Shown here in pieces: positions 1-6,437 of a stretch of DNA of 64,000 bases; the first letter of the stretch is position 1; the number at the start of each line of letters is the position of its first letter. The notes under the pieces are model-generated. The model searched no databases. It saw nothing but the letters and a program-made list of their open reading frames with translations, and had not been told where the DNA came from. Location: NCBI GenBank assembly GCA_048499435.1, contig JASNZW010000006.1, positions 1 to 64,000 on the forward strand, given 5' to 3'. Origin of the DNA: DAOTWC01 sp048499435. GTDB taxonomy: Bacteria; Chloroflexota; Anaerolineae; Aggregatilineales; Phototrophicaceae. Made by a program: the position numbers and the translations under genes.

Positions 1-1
1 T

Positions 2-225
2 GAGGAAACACAGCTTTGACTGTGCCTATCCTCGGAAATTCCGCAGATAGGGCGGCGCGTATAGCAGGTGTGCGATTCGAACACGTTGGGGAATTTCCCC
101 AACGTAGAGCGACCATGTGTGAACGGTTCACAGATGCATCTGAGGAAATTCCTCAGATAGAGCTATCTGGTAAAGATTACCAGATAGCGCGCCTGGTGGA
201 ATCAAGTGGTCAGTTTGACCACTTG
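2..225. repeat. Cluster of consecutive short palindromes
   Basis: At least seven dyads follow one another: an imperfect one at 26-50; an imperfect one at 68-84; perfect ones at 83-105 (10-bp arms, 3-nt centre), 118-132 (7-bp arms), 138-158 (10-bp arms, 1-nt centre), 163-187 (11-bp arms) and 203-225 (10-bp arms). A weaker one lies at 9-24. The arms differ from unit to unit, but complementarity is kept. The unit at 34-50 and the unit at 144-160 are 17-mers differing at one position, and CAGATAG recurs at 44, 154 and 181. The cluster lies just beyond the 3' end of the XRE regulator gene. It may be an operator or partition site, a hairpin replication origin, or a structured transcript. Confidence 0.85.
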
Positions 226-278
226 CGCCGTGCGGGCCATGAGGGGGAAATTCGGTGTTTTGAGGGAACTGGCCGCTG

Positions 279-746
279 TCAGCCGCCGGGGGAGTCGTTA
301 TCTGGCAGCGGTTGGTCAATCACGACGGTATAGTTCAATCCCAGCGCCCGGACAAAGGCTGCTACTTTTTCCGGGGGATAGTCTTTCAGCAGTTCGGACA
401 CTTTTATCACTTCTCTGTCAGCACGTGTGCCTATGCCAAAAGCTCGAACAACGCGCGCGATGAATTCCGGCTCAAACGTGGTCAGCATCTTGGTTGTGTC
501 TATGCGCCATGTCAGCGGCATTTTACGGTGCTCATAAGGCGTTGGCACTTCAACACGACTCAACAGGTAATCGGCACTGACATCGAAAAAATCCGCAATC
601 TGGCGCAGCATATCTGTGGTCATGTCGTTCTGGCCTGTTTCGTATCTCAACACCTGCTGGCCGCTGACTCCTAGTATTTTCCCCAACTCATCCGCTGTGA
701 TCTTTTGCCGCTTGCGCAGTGTCCGTAGCCGTTTTCCATCAATCAT
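279..746 (-). CDS. XRE-family helix-turn-helix transcriptional regulator
   Basis: This 155-residue protein begins with a Cro/C1-type HTH at about residues 4-62, including the segments ADELGKILGVSGQQVLRYE and MLRQIADFFDVSADYLL, which are typical of phage and plasmid repressors. The C-terminal 90 residues are not a recognisable LexA/CI peptidase: no Ser-Lys protease motif is seen, so induction by RecA-dependent self-cleavage is unlikely. The gene is divergent from the replication operon that starts at 883, and the dyads at 795-802 and 810-824 between them are plausible operators. It is inferred to be the element's master repressor. Its transcript runs toward the palindrome cluster. Confidence 0.85.
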   Translation of the reverse strand: MIDGKRLRTLRKRQKITADELGKILGVSGQQVLRYETGQNDMTTDMLRQIADFFDVSADYLLSRVEVPTPYEHRKMPLTWRIDTTKMLTTFEPEFIARVVRAFGIGTRADREVIKVSELLKDYPPEKVAAFVRALGLNYTVVIDQPLPDNDSPGG

Positions 747-882
747 GATCTATCCCCAACACAAGCACGCTGCACATGATTATAAAACCGCACAAAGCGC
801 TTGCATAAAACACGTTTAGCGTGTAATCTGTATATGCCTAACATTTACTAAGGGATTGTTGTGGGTTGAAAGGAAACACGCA
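747..882. promoter_or_regulatory. Divergent control region between repressor and replication operon
   Basis: On the minus strand a consensus TATAAT (plus-strand 779-784) serves the repressor gene. Two dyads lie between the genes: AAGCGCTT at 795-802 and ACACG-5 nt-CGTGT at 810-824. On the plus strand, TTGCAT at 801-806 and TGTAAT at 822-827 could form a promoter with a short 15-nt spacer. The dyads overlap both putative promoters, as expected for a repressor-controlled lysis/lysogeny-type switch. Assigning them to the XRE protein is inference. Confidence 0.5.
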
Positions 883-1086
883 ATGCCATCAACCAAAGTG
901 AGGCTGCTCGAAAAAGAGCACGGGGACTTGCATCAGGTAATCCCTGATCTGGTCAATGATTACGGTCAAATCAAAACGGGGCTGCTGCTGGGCGTCAGTT
1001 CGGCCACCATCAGCCGCTGGCTGCGCCAGCACGGTTATCGTCTGGTCATGAAGTGGGAACGTATCGAAAAAGGGGAAGCATCATGA
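883..1086 (+). CDS. Small helix-turn-helix protein, first gene of the element's operon
   Basis: This 67-residue protein contains the segment LLLGVSSATISRWLRQHGY, a good helix-turn-helix, at about residues 34-52. ATG 883 is chosen because AAAGGA precedes it at suitable distance; the in-frame TTG 27 bases upstream has no such signal. The preceding helix (VIPDLVNDYGQIKTGLLL) completes a homeodomain-like fold. It may be an activator, excision or replication-control factor for the genes that follow. Its stop overlaps the next start (ATGA), suggesting translational coupling. Exact function is unknown. Confidence 0.7.
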   Translation: MPSTKVRLLEKEHGDLHQVIPDLVNDYGQIKTGLLLGVSSATISRWLRQHGYRLVMKWERIEKGEAS

Positions 1087-1253
1087 GCGAATTGGAACGG
1101 GCACGGTTGGAGCTGGCGGCGCTGCGAAGCCTACTCACACACGGGCCGGACGGCGGCGCGGGCGCTAACATGCTCGAACTGGCACACCGGGCCGATATGC
1201 TGGCGGCGCTGGTCAAGCGGCTGGAAACAACGGAAAGCGAACAATCAGCGTGA
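1083..1253 (+). CDS. Small helical protein of unknown function
   Basis: This 56-residue, Leu/Ala/Glu-rich protein is predicted to be almost entirely alpha-helical, with heptad-like spacing in ELERARLELAALRSLL and a second helix ending in VKRLETTES. It starts at an ATG overlapping the previous stop (ATGA), and its own stop overlaps the next start (GTGA), so it sits inside a translationally coupled chain with the primase gene. No family is recognised. A small regulator or adaptor for the replication proteins is possible but unproven. Confidence 0.65.
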   Translation: MSELERARLELAALRSLLTHGPDGGAGANMLELAHRADMLAALVKRLETTESEQSA

Positions 1254-2119
1254 AGCAGCCTGAAATGCTCATAGAAGCCCTACGGCTGCTGAAAGCCAAC
1301 ATTGGGGTTATCCCGTGCGCGGGCAAGCGCCCGGCGCTGGCCCGCTGGAAGCGCTACATGCGTGAGCGGATGACCGTCAGCGAACTTATCAGCCATTACC
1401 ACGCCGGGCGGCTGCAGAACATCGGCGTCGTGTGTGGCGCAGTTTCGCGGCTGGTGGTGCTTGATTTGGACGGCGACGCCGCCGTGCGCGCCTTTGCCGA
1501 ACAATTTCCTGACCTGTATCACGGCACGCGCGTCGTTCGCAGCGGCGGCGGGCACGGCGAACACGTCTACTTCCGCCCGGCGCTGCCGCCGCGCACGATA
1601 CGCATAATGGCCGTGCCGGACGTTGGCAATCTGGAACTGCGCGCCGACGGCTGCTACATCATCGCGCCGCCGTCAATTCACCCCGACACGGGCGTGCGCT
1701 ACGTGGTCAAACACGATCTGCCTATTCTGGAAGTGCCCGATCTGGAACGTGTGCGCGCATGGCTGGTTGAGCACAGCAGCCAGAAGCTGCGCGCCGCCGT
1801 CAGCGGGCCGCGCGACTCTTCCAGCGGCACGCCGGTAGCATCCGGTGTGCGAGCCATTGGCTTTGCTCAGGCGGCCCTCGCCGGTGAAATCAACGCCGTG
1901 CGCAGCACGCCGCGCGGCGGCCAGAACAACCGGCTTAACCTGGCTGCTTACAGTTTGGGCCAGCTTGTGGCCGATGAGCTGCTGACGCGGGAGCTGGTCG
2001 AGCGGGAGCTGCTGGCGGCGGCGCTGGCCGTCGGGCAGCCCGAATTACCCTCATGGCGCACGATACAGAGCGGGCTGGCCGCCGGTATGAATAACCCCCG
2101 GAGTCGCAGACGTGGCTAA
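1250..2119 (+). CDS. Bifunctional primase/polymerase (Prim-Pol) domain protein
   Basis: This 289-residue protein matches the Prim-Pol fold of the archaeo-eukaryotic primase superfamily in plasmids and phages. The acidic metal-binding motif is VVLDLDGD near residue 75, the SGGGHGEHVYF motif with its histidine lies near residue 98, and ADGCYIIAPPSIH lies near residue 130. It would synthesise primers or DNA at the element's origin. It starts with GTG in a GTGA overlap and overlaps the helicase gene by 8 bases. In many relatives primase and helicase are one polypeptide; here they are two adjacent overlapping genes. The C-terminal 100 residues look like a helical linker. Confidence 0.88.
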   Translation: MKQPEMLIEALRLLKANIGVIPCAGKRPALARWKRYMRERMTVSELISHYHAGRLQNIGVVCGAVSRLVVLDLDGDAAVRAFAEQFPDLYHGTRVVRSGGGHGEHVYFRPALPPRTIRIMAVPDVGNLELRADGCYIIAPPSIHPDTGVRYVVKHDLPILEVPDLERVRAWLVEHSSQKLRAAVSGPRDSSSGTPVASGVRAIGFAQAALAGEINAVRSTPRGGQNNRLNLAAYSLGQLVADELLTRELVERELLAAALAVGQPELPSWRTIQSGLAAGMNNPRSRRRG

Positions 2120-3434
2120 TGACTCGGATGCCGATGGTCTGGTTCCAGTCAAGGCCGATGACGACCAACTGGCAACCTATATCGCTGCACAATGGCAGGG
2201 CAAATTCGCCTATCTGCGATCAGCGTGGCATGTCTACGAAAGCGGTTACTGGCAAAGGCAGGAAGAGTCAGAACGGCGCAAGGCCATTCGAGAAGCGTTG
2301 GTTCCCGTGCGTGAACTGATAGGCGGTATCAGGCAAGGCCGAATTACAGCCCTTGCGGCCATGCTTCAGGATGATTGTTTTATCCCTGACCGCAAAATGA
2401 ACGAACTCGAACGAGAAACGGCGCGGTATATCAACCTGATTAACGGGCTGTATGACCTGGAACGCCGCCAGCTTGAGCCACACAATCCAGCCCTGTATTT
2501 CACTAACCAACTGAGCTTCGCCTATGACCCAGCTGCCGATTGTCCAAACTTCAAGCGCTTTCTGAAAACGTCGCTGGCCTATCCCGACGGCGGTACAGAT
2601 CATGACATGGTAGCACTCGCACAGGAAGGGCTGGCATACAGCATGACGGCCCGTACAGACAAGAAAGCCTCATTCTGGCTAGTAGGCCAGCCTGATACCG
2701 GGAAAAGCACGCTGGTGGGCCTGATTCGCGAACTAATGGGCAATCTGCACGCCACCGTAGATTTGAACCAGCTAGCCAGCAACCGCTTTCTGCTGTCCGG
2801 AATCGTGGGTAAGCGCGTCGTGACTTTCACCGAAGCCGATAGCAACGCTTTTCTGCCTGACGCGCTCTACAAGGCGATGGTAGGCGGGCAAGATGAAATC
2901 TGGGTGGACGTGAAAAACAAGCCGGGCATATCGTTCGTGCCAACGGCGAAATTTTGGTGGGCGATGAACAGCGCGCCAAAGGTGAATGACCGGTCAGGCG
3001 CGACACTTAACCGGCTGCTGCCTATCCTGTTCGAACACATCATCCCCCCGGATCAGCGCAACCCCAATCTGCCTGCCCTGCTGCGTCAGGAGCGGCCCGG
3101 CATTTTCAACTATCTCATGATTGGCTGGGAACGTCTGGTCAATACGGGCGAATTCACCCGATCAGATCGGTCGGTCGCATGGCGCGAACAGTACCGGTTC
3201 GAGAACGACATTGAGGCGATTTACAGCAGCGAACGCTGGGACATCAACCCAGAGTTTTTCATACGTGGCGAAGACCTCTACAGCAACTACCGAATCTGGT
3301 GTGAAAGCAACGGCTACAAGCCGAAAAACGCGGCCAATGCAGCCAAAGAATGGCGGCGCTTGGGCTTAACCGACGTTCGCAGCAACGGGCGGACACATTG
3401 GAAAGGCGCGCGCCTTAAACCGGATTCTTCGTGA
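2112..3434 (+). CDS. Phage/plasmid D5/P4-family SF3 helicase
   Basis: This 440-residue protein has a D5_N-like N-terminal region followed by a superfamily 3 ATPase. The Walker A is GQPDTGKST near residue 192. VVTFTEAD near residue 236 is the likely Walker B, and FWWAMNSAPKVND near 278 the likely sensor region, with a conserved Arg (LNRLLP) after it. A winged-helix-like tail follows. It would unwind DNA at the origin as a ring, together with the upstream Prim-Pol. Start is GTG with an 8-base overlap and only a weak ribosome site, suggesting coupling. The iteron cluster begins 17 bases after its stop, as for replication initiators next to their own origin. Confidence 0.88.
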   Translation: MANDSDADGLVPVKADDDQLATYIAAQWQGKFAYLRSAWHVYESGYWQRQEESERRKAIREALVPVRELIGGIRQGRITALAAMLQDDCFIPDRKMNELERETARYINLINGLYDLERRQLEPHNPALYFTNQLSFAYDPAADCPNFKRFLKTSLAYPDGGTDHDMVALAQEGLAYSMTARTDKKASFWLVGQPDTGKSTLVGLIRELMGNLHATVDLNQLASNRFLLSGIVGKRVVTFTEADSNAFLPDALYKAMVGGQDEIWVDVKNKPGISFVPTAKFWWAMNSAPKVNDRSGATLNRLLPILFEHIIPPDQRNPNLPALLRQERPGIFNYLMIGWERLVNTGEFTRSDRSVAWREQYRFENDIEAIYSSERWDINPEFFIRGEDLYSNYRIWCESNGYKPKNAANAAKEWRRLGLTDVRSNGRTHWKGARLKPDSS

Positions 3435-3450
3435 TTTGCAGCGCAAAAAC

Positions 3451-3577
3451 CATCTGCTCATCTGCATCATCTGCTACTAAAGTGCAGATGAGTAGCAGAT
3501 GAAGTAGCAGATGAAATTGCCTGTTTTTCAAGCGCATATAAAGAAGCGACGGAAAGGTAGTAGCAGATGAGCAGATG
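3451..3577. repeat. Iteron cluster, probable replication origin or copy-control site
   Basis: The heptamer GCAGATG occurs eight times in 127 bases: in reverse orientation at 3451, 3459 and 3468, and in forward orientation at 3484, 3495, 3507, 3563 and 3571. A longer form, AGTAGCAGATGA, is present in tandem at 3491-3502 and 3503-3514, again at 3559-3570, and inverted at 3467-3478. The interval 3515-3545 between the two clusters is AT-richer than the surroundings. The 300-base gap (3435-3734) otherwise holds no convincing gene. Iterons beside a P4-type helicase gene resemble the origins of P4 and of chromosomal islands; origin function is inferred. Confidence 0.75.
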
Positions 3578-3734
3578 AAATCCAAAAGTTTTGTTTTTTG
3601 AAATTTGGGCCACCCGTGCGCCTAACGAAATCTTCGCCAGATACGCCGGCAACCCCCAACTTATGGCTCGCAAAGCTTCAGTGAAGGGAGCATTAGTCAA
3701 ATGGTGATAGTTCGCTTACCGAAGGGAAAACGCA

Positions 3735-4064
3735 GTGACAGACCTACCAGATATTGAAGTGAAGGAACTCATAACGTGCGTGCTTAACAAGACCGGCACA
3801 GTGAGGCCGTATGACCGTATCCGGCTGCGTGTGTGCGAGCATCTGGTTGGGCGCGGCCTGATGGAATCGGTTGATGCTGACGGCTGTTTCAACACCGGGT
3901 ATTACCCGGCAATCGTGCCGACGCTCAAGCGCAGCGCCGCGCTGCGCCTGACCGACGCCGGGCGGCTGGCCGTGCTGAATCTGGCCGTGCGGGACTACGG
4001 CGACTATTTCCCGGTCGCCAGCGATATTTTGGCCGCGCAGAGAAAATGTGAGGAATCGGCATGA
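3735..4064 (+). CDS. Hypothetical protein, possible winged-helix fold
   Basis: This 109-residue protein starts with GTG after GAAGGGAA. Its C-terminal half (LRLTDAGRLAVLNLAV) resembles the recognition end of a small winged-helix domain, and the N-terminal helix region VKELITCVLNKTG fits that fold, but similarity is weak. It overlaps the next gene by an ATGA junction. It lies directly downstream of the iterons, so it would be the first gene transcribed from that side. A DNA-binding accessory role is possible; no family is recognised. Confidence 0.6.
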   Translation: MTDLPDIEVKELITCVLNKTGTVRPYDRIRLRVCEHLVGRGLMESVDADGCFNTGYYPAIVPTLKRSAALRLTDAGRLAVLNLAVRDYGDYFPVASDILAAQRKCEESA

Positions 4065-5044
4065 ATGACCTGACTCCGCGTGAAACCGCGCAGGCGCGTC
4101 AAGCTGCTGAAAAACAGCGCCGCCAGCAGCTTGATGGCCAAAGGCCCAATCTGGCCCATTTTCAGGGCGGCGAAGGCCGGGACGCGCGAATCATTAGCGG
4201 CGTGCTGTTAGGAGCAAAAGCGGCAATTCCGGCAATCGCGCTGCTGGCGGCGCTGGCGTCGTCGGTGCGCACTGTCCAGGTTGTGAGCGCGATTTACGCC
4301 GAAGCTGGCTCACATCCTATCGGCGTGATTGTGGCCGCCGTAGCGTTTACGCTGGCCATTGAGGGCGCGCTGTTCGTGCTGGCGCTGGCTCAAGAGGGCG
4401 AAGCCATGCGGCGGCGCGCTGAGCGGGCGCGGCGGCACGTTGGCAGTTTGCGCGGCCTATGGTACGGGCTGCTGGTCCGGGTCGGCGTGCGCCCGGCGCT
4501 GCGCTGGGATGAAATGCCTGAATCGTCCGGGCGAATCGGAATCGTGTTGGCGCTGGCGTTAGCCGCGGCGCTGGCAACTAACCTCTATCTGGGCATGCAG
4601 CCGATTATCCGTGAAATGGGCACAAGCAGCCTGCAGACGTTTCTGGCCGGTTTGTGGTCTGCGCCGGCTGCGCTGCAAATGACGTTCGCCGTTGATCTGG
4701 TGCTGGCGCTGTTTGCGCCGCTGGTAGCCTACGCAGCCGGACACCTCACGGCGCGCTACGCGGCTGAAATCGCCCAGCAGGCGCAGGCGGGCCGCCTGGC
4801 GTATGAGCGCGACCTGGCCGCCTGGCGGGATGCCTACGCTAACCCGCTAGCAACTGAAGAAGGCGCGGCGCTGCTGGCCGAACATCTGGAATACAAGCGC
4901 CGTCTGAAGGCCGGGCGTCAGACCGTCCCTTTTGGGAATACAGCCCGCGAACTGGCAGGCCCCGAATCTGGCCCGATGATCGTGCACGCAAACGGGCATG
5001 GGCACGGCGCGAACGGGCACAACGTAGACGAAACAAGGAGATAG
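4061..5044 (+). CDS. Four-segment membrane protein of the element
   Basis: This 327-residue protein has a basic, glutamine-rich N-terminus (1-42), four hydrophobic segments (about 44-68, 85-108, 157-176 and 205-228), a basic loop at 112-150, an amphipathic helical stretch 230-290, and a His/Gly-rich tail (HANGHGHGANGHN). The layout recalls DUF2637-type plasmid membrane proteins, but this is only a resemblance. It is coupled to the preceding gene by ATGA. In a mobile element it could act in transfer, exclusion or host-killing functions; nothing in the sequence decides between these. Confidence 0.7.
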   Translation: MNDLTPRETAQARQAAEKQRRQQLDGQRPNLAHFQGGEGRDARIISGVLLGAKAAIPAIALLAALASSVRTVQVVSAIYAEAGSHPIGVIVAAVAFTLAIEGALFVLALAQEGEAMRRRAERARRHVGSLRGLWYGLLVRVGVRPALRWDEMPESSGRIGIVLALALAAALATNLYLGMQPIIREMGTSSLQTFLAGLWSAPAALQMTFAVDLVLALFAPLVAYAAGHLTARYAAEIAQQAQAGRLAYERDLAAWRDAYANPLATEEGAALLAEHLEYKRRLKAGRQTVPFGNTARELAGPESGPMIVHANGHGHGANGHNVDETRR

Positions 5045-5048
5045 TACG

Positions 5049-5210
5049 ATGAAACTGAAGGTTTACCGCACGCCCGGTTTGCAGGGCTGGGAAGTCTCGC
5101 TGTTCTGGCGCAACTGGTCACTGACGCTGCTGTTCAGTTTCGCGCTGCTGTTAGAGCGTGAAGAAGGTGGAAATATCGTGTGGACGAACTTCAAGAGGAA
5201 TGACGTATGA
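5049..5210 (+). CDS. Small hypothetical protein with a hydrophobic core
   Basis: A 53-codon ORF starts at ATG 5049, eight bases after a strong AAGGAG site that overlaps the end of the membrane-protein gene. The product begins MKLKVYRTPGLQGWEVSLFW, continues through a hydrophobic run (LTLLFSFALLL, residues 25-35) and ends charged. Its stop forms an ATGA overlap with the next small ORF. The strong ribosome site and coupling on both sides support translation. A single-span membrane peptide or a small folded domain is possible. Confidence 0.6.
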   Translation: MKLKVYRTPGLQGWEVSLFWRNWSLTLLFSFALLLEREEGGNIVWTNFKRNDV

Positions 5211-5341
5211 GCGTGCCAGCGTGTGAGATAGGCGCTGTGCCGGTGCTCGCCGCGCCGGCACAGCATGGCACGCCCCAGACACAAACAGAAAAGGGCCGGG
5301 TGTCCGGCCCCATTGTAGCACGGAATGAGGGCGAACGGTGA
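5207..5341 (+). CDS. Very small ORF coupled to the integrase
   Basis: A 44-codon ORF starts at the ATG of an ATGA overlap with the preceding small gene and ends in a GTGA overlap with the integrase start. The product is Ala/Pro/Gly-rich (starts MSVPACEIGAVPVLAAPAQH) and unlike any family I know. It contains a GC-rich hairpin (5293-5299 with 5304-5310, loop GTGT) in its coding region. The back-to-back overlaps suggest it serves at least as a translational bridge to the integrase; a functional peptide is uncertain. Confidence 0.4.
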   Translation: MSVPACEIGAVPVLAAPAQHGTPQTQTEKGRVSGPIVARNEGER

Positions 5342-6234
5342 TAGGGCTGGAATACGCGCTCAAAGAGTTTCTGCTGTCTCTCAAAGCGGACGGTCTGAGC
5401 ACGGCCACGCAGGAATGGTATCAGTGGCTGCTGACGGCGTTCGTTGAGGCTCACTATGGGCTGACGGTCAACGAGATTAAGCCGCACGATCTGAGGGCTT
5501 ACATTGTGGAGATACGGGCGCGCCGCTATGCCGCCGATACAGTGGCCGCCCACATTCGCGCCCAGCATCGTTTTTGGAAGTGGGCAGCAGCCGAATACAA
5601 CCTACCGAATCCCATGCGCGGCGTCAAATATCCGTCCAAACGGCAGCCACAACCGAAGGCGGCCAGCATGGAGGATTTAGCGGCGATGTTTCAGGCAGCC
5701 GGGGAAGGGGTCTACGGCGTTCGCAACCGGGCCATGCTGTTATTCATGCTGGACACGGGCTGCCGGGCGGCTGGCGTAATCAACCTGCGTGTTGACCATG
5801 TGGATTTTGAGGCGCGCCGGGCGCTGGTGACAGAGAAGGGTAATAAGACACGGTTTGTCGTGTTCACCAGCCACACGGCCCGGCTGCTGCACGAGTGGAT
5901 AGAGCACCGGGCGGCGGACGTGCCCACGATGTTTTATGACCCCAAGACGCTGCAGGCGTTGAAGCGTAACGGGCTGTATCAGGTATTCCGGCGCATGGCG
6001 CGGCGGGCTGGCATTGAAGGCCGGTTCAATCCGCACTCGCTGCGCCACACGTTCGCACGGGAATACATCATCAACGGCGGCGATTTAGCGACGCTGGCGA
6101 AGCTGCTAGGGCATAGGGACGTGTCTACAACGGTGTCTCACTATGCCATTTTCACCGACGCAGAACTGGCCGAAAAACACGAGAAATTCAGCCCCGCACA
6201 GCATTTTGAGGCCGGGCGAAAAAAAAGCGGGTAA
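5338..6234 (+). CDS. Tyrosine site-specific recombinase (integrase)
   Basis: This 298-residue protein has a SAM-like core-binding N-terminal domain (about 1-90) and a catalytic domain with the full set of residues: Arg143 (DTGCRAAG), a lysine in TEKGNKTRF, HxxR at His233-Arg236 (HSLRHTF), His258 (LLGHRD) and the nucleophile Tyr269 (VSHYAIF). It would integrate and excise the element at the adjacent tRNA-Gly. Start is GTG in a GTGA overlap. The last codons and the stop are formed from the 3' end of the tRNA gene, so excision would change the C-terminus or stop of the protein. Confidence 0.95.
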   Translation: MIGLEYALKEFLLSLKADGLSTATQEWYQWLLTAFVEAHYGLTVNEIKPHDLRAYIVEIRARRYAADTVAAHIRAQHRFWKWAAAEYNLPNPMRGVKYPSKRQPQPKAASMEDLAAMFQAAGEGVYGVRNRAMLLFMLDTGCRAAGVINLRVDHVDFEARRALVTEKGNKTRFVVFTSHTARLLHEWIEHRAADVPTMFYDPKTLQALKRNGLYQVFRRMARRAGIEGRFNPHSLRHTFAREYIINGGDLATLAKLLGHRDVSTTVSHYAIFTDAELAEKHEKFSPAQHFEAGRKKSG

Positions 6235-6298
6235 TGGGACTCGAACCCACGACACCCTACTTGGGAAGCAGGTGCTCTACCGACTGAGCTATACCCGC
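6227..6298 (-). tRNA. tRNA-Gly (anticodon CCC)
   Basis: The minus strand folds into a full cloverleaf. The acceptor stem GCGGGTA pairs with TACCCGC, the T-loop is TTCGAGT, and the anticodon loop TTCCCAA gives anticodon CCC for glycine. CCA is not encoded. The 3' end is joined to the integrase gene, with 8 bases shared, making this the attachment site of the element. A perfect consensus promoter lies 12 bases upstream. Confidence 0.95.
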
Positions 6299-6310
6299 GC
6301 AGCATTTGTT

Positions 6311-6339
6311 ATTATAGAAGTGCCGCCGGTGACTGTCAA
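6311..6339 (-). promoter_or_regulatory. Consensus promoter of tRNA-Gly
   Basis: On the minus strand TTGACA (6339-6334) and TATAAT (6316-6311) are both perfect matches to the housekeeping sigma consensus, separated by exactly 17 bases. The -10 box ends 12 bases before the tRNA. Confidence 0.9.
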
Positions 6340-6391
6340 TAGCGCCGCGCGTCCGCGGCGGTCAGGCCCTGCTACTATTCACAGACGCCTG

Positions 6392-6400
6392 TGTTATAAT
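6392..6400 (+). promoter_or_regulatory. Extended -10 promoter for the glycosylation block
   Basis: TGTTATAAT is a perfect -10 hexamer (6395-6400) with an upstream TG, 38 bases before ATG 6438. No good -35 hexamer is seen at 17 bases, as is usual for extended -10 promoters. It faces away from the divergent tRNA-Gly promoter. Confidence 0.6.
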
Positions 6401-6437
6401 GCCGCCCCGGTAGTTTTTATAGGGGTGTAGGGGTCTG

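Larger units (their letters stand above)
1..6234. mobile_element. Integrated element (right part) at tRNA-Gly
   Basis: The segment runs from the window edge to a tyrosine integrase whose stop codon lies inside the 3' end of a tRNA-Gly gene, the classic arrangement of an element integrated at a tRNA 3' end. It carries a repressor divergent from an early operon, a Prim-Pol plus D5-type helicase replication module, an iteron cluster, short overlapping genes and the integrase. No capsid, tail, terminase, conjugation or relaxase gene is visible. A second copy of the tRNA 3' end was not seen in 1-6226, so the left end lies outside the window and the full size is unknown. It is inferred to be a satellite-like or integrative-plasmid-like element. 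Confidence 0.8.

Noticed and set aside
68..84. Left attachment site (tRNA 3'-end copy)
   Set aside because: It shares only the TTCGAAC-like T-loop core with tRNA-Gly and is part of a palindrome; no longer match is present.
2..225. CRISPR array
   Set aside because: The dyads differ in sequence, have no constant repeat and no regular spacers, and no cas gene is near.
3467..3700. 77-codon minus-strand ORF in the iteron gap
   Set aside because: It is built from the repeats and has no ribosome site or recognisable motif.
3591..3707. 38-codon plus-strand ORF (TTG start) in the iteron gap
   Set aside because: The residue make-up looks reasonable (NEIFARYAGNPQLMARKASV), but there is no ribosome site and no overlap coupling; it may be the remnant of a gene, but it cannot be supported.
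5293..5310. Intrinsic terminator before the integrase
   Set aside because: The GGGCCGG/CCGGCCC stem has no T tract and lies within a coupled ORF.
6143..6430. 95-codon plus-strand ORF
   Set aside because: It spans the antisense of tRNA-Gly (GNGTRTHDTLLGKQVLYRLSY is a well-known false product) and overlaps the integrase.
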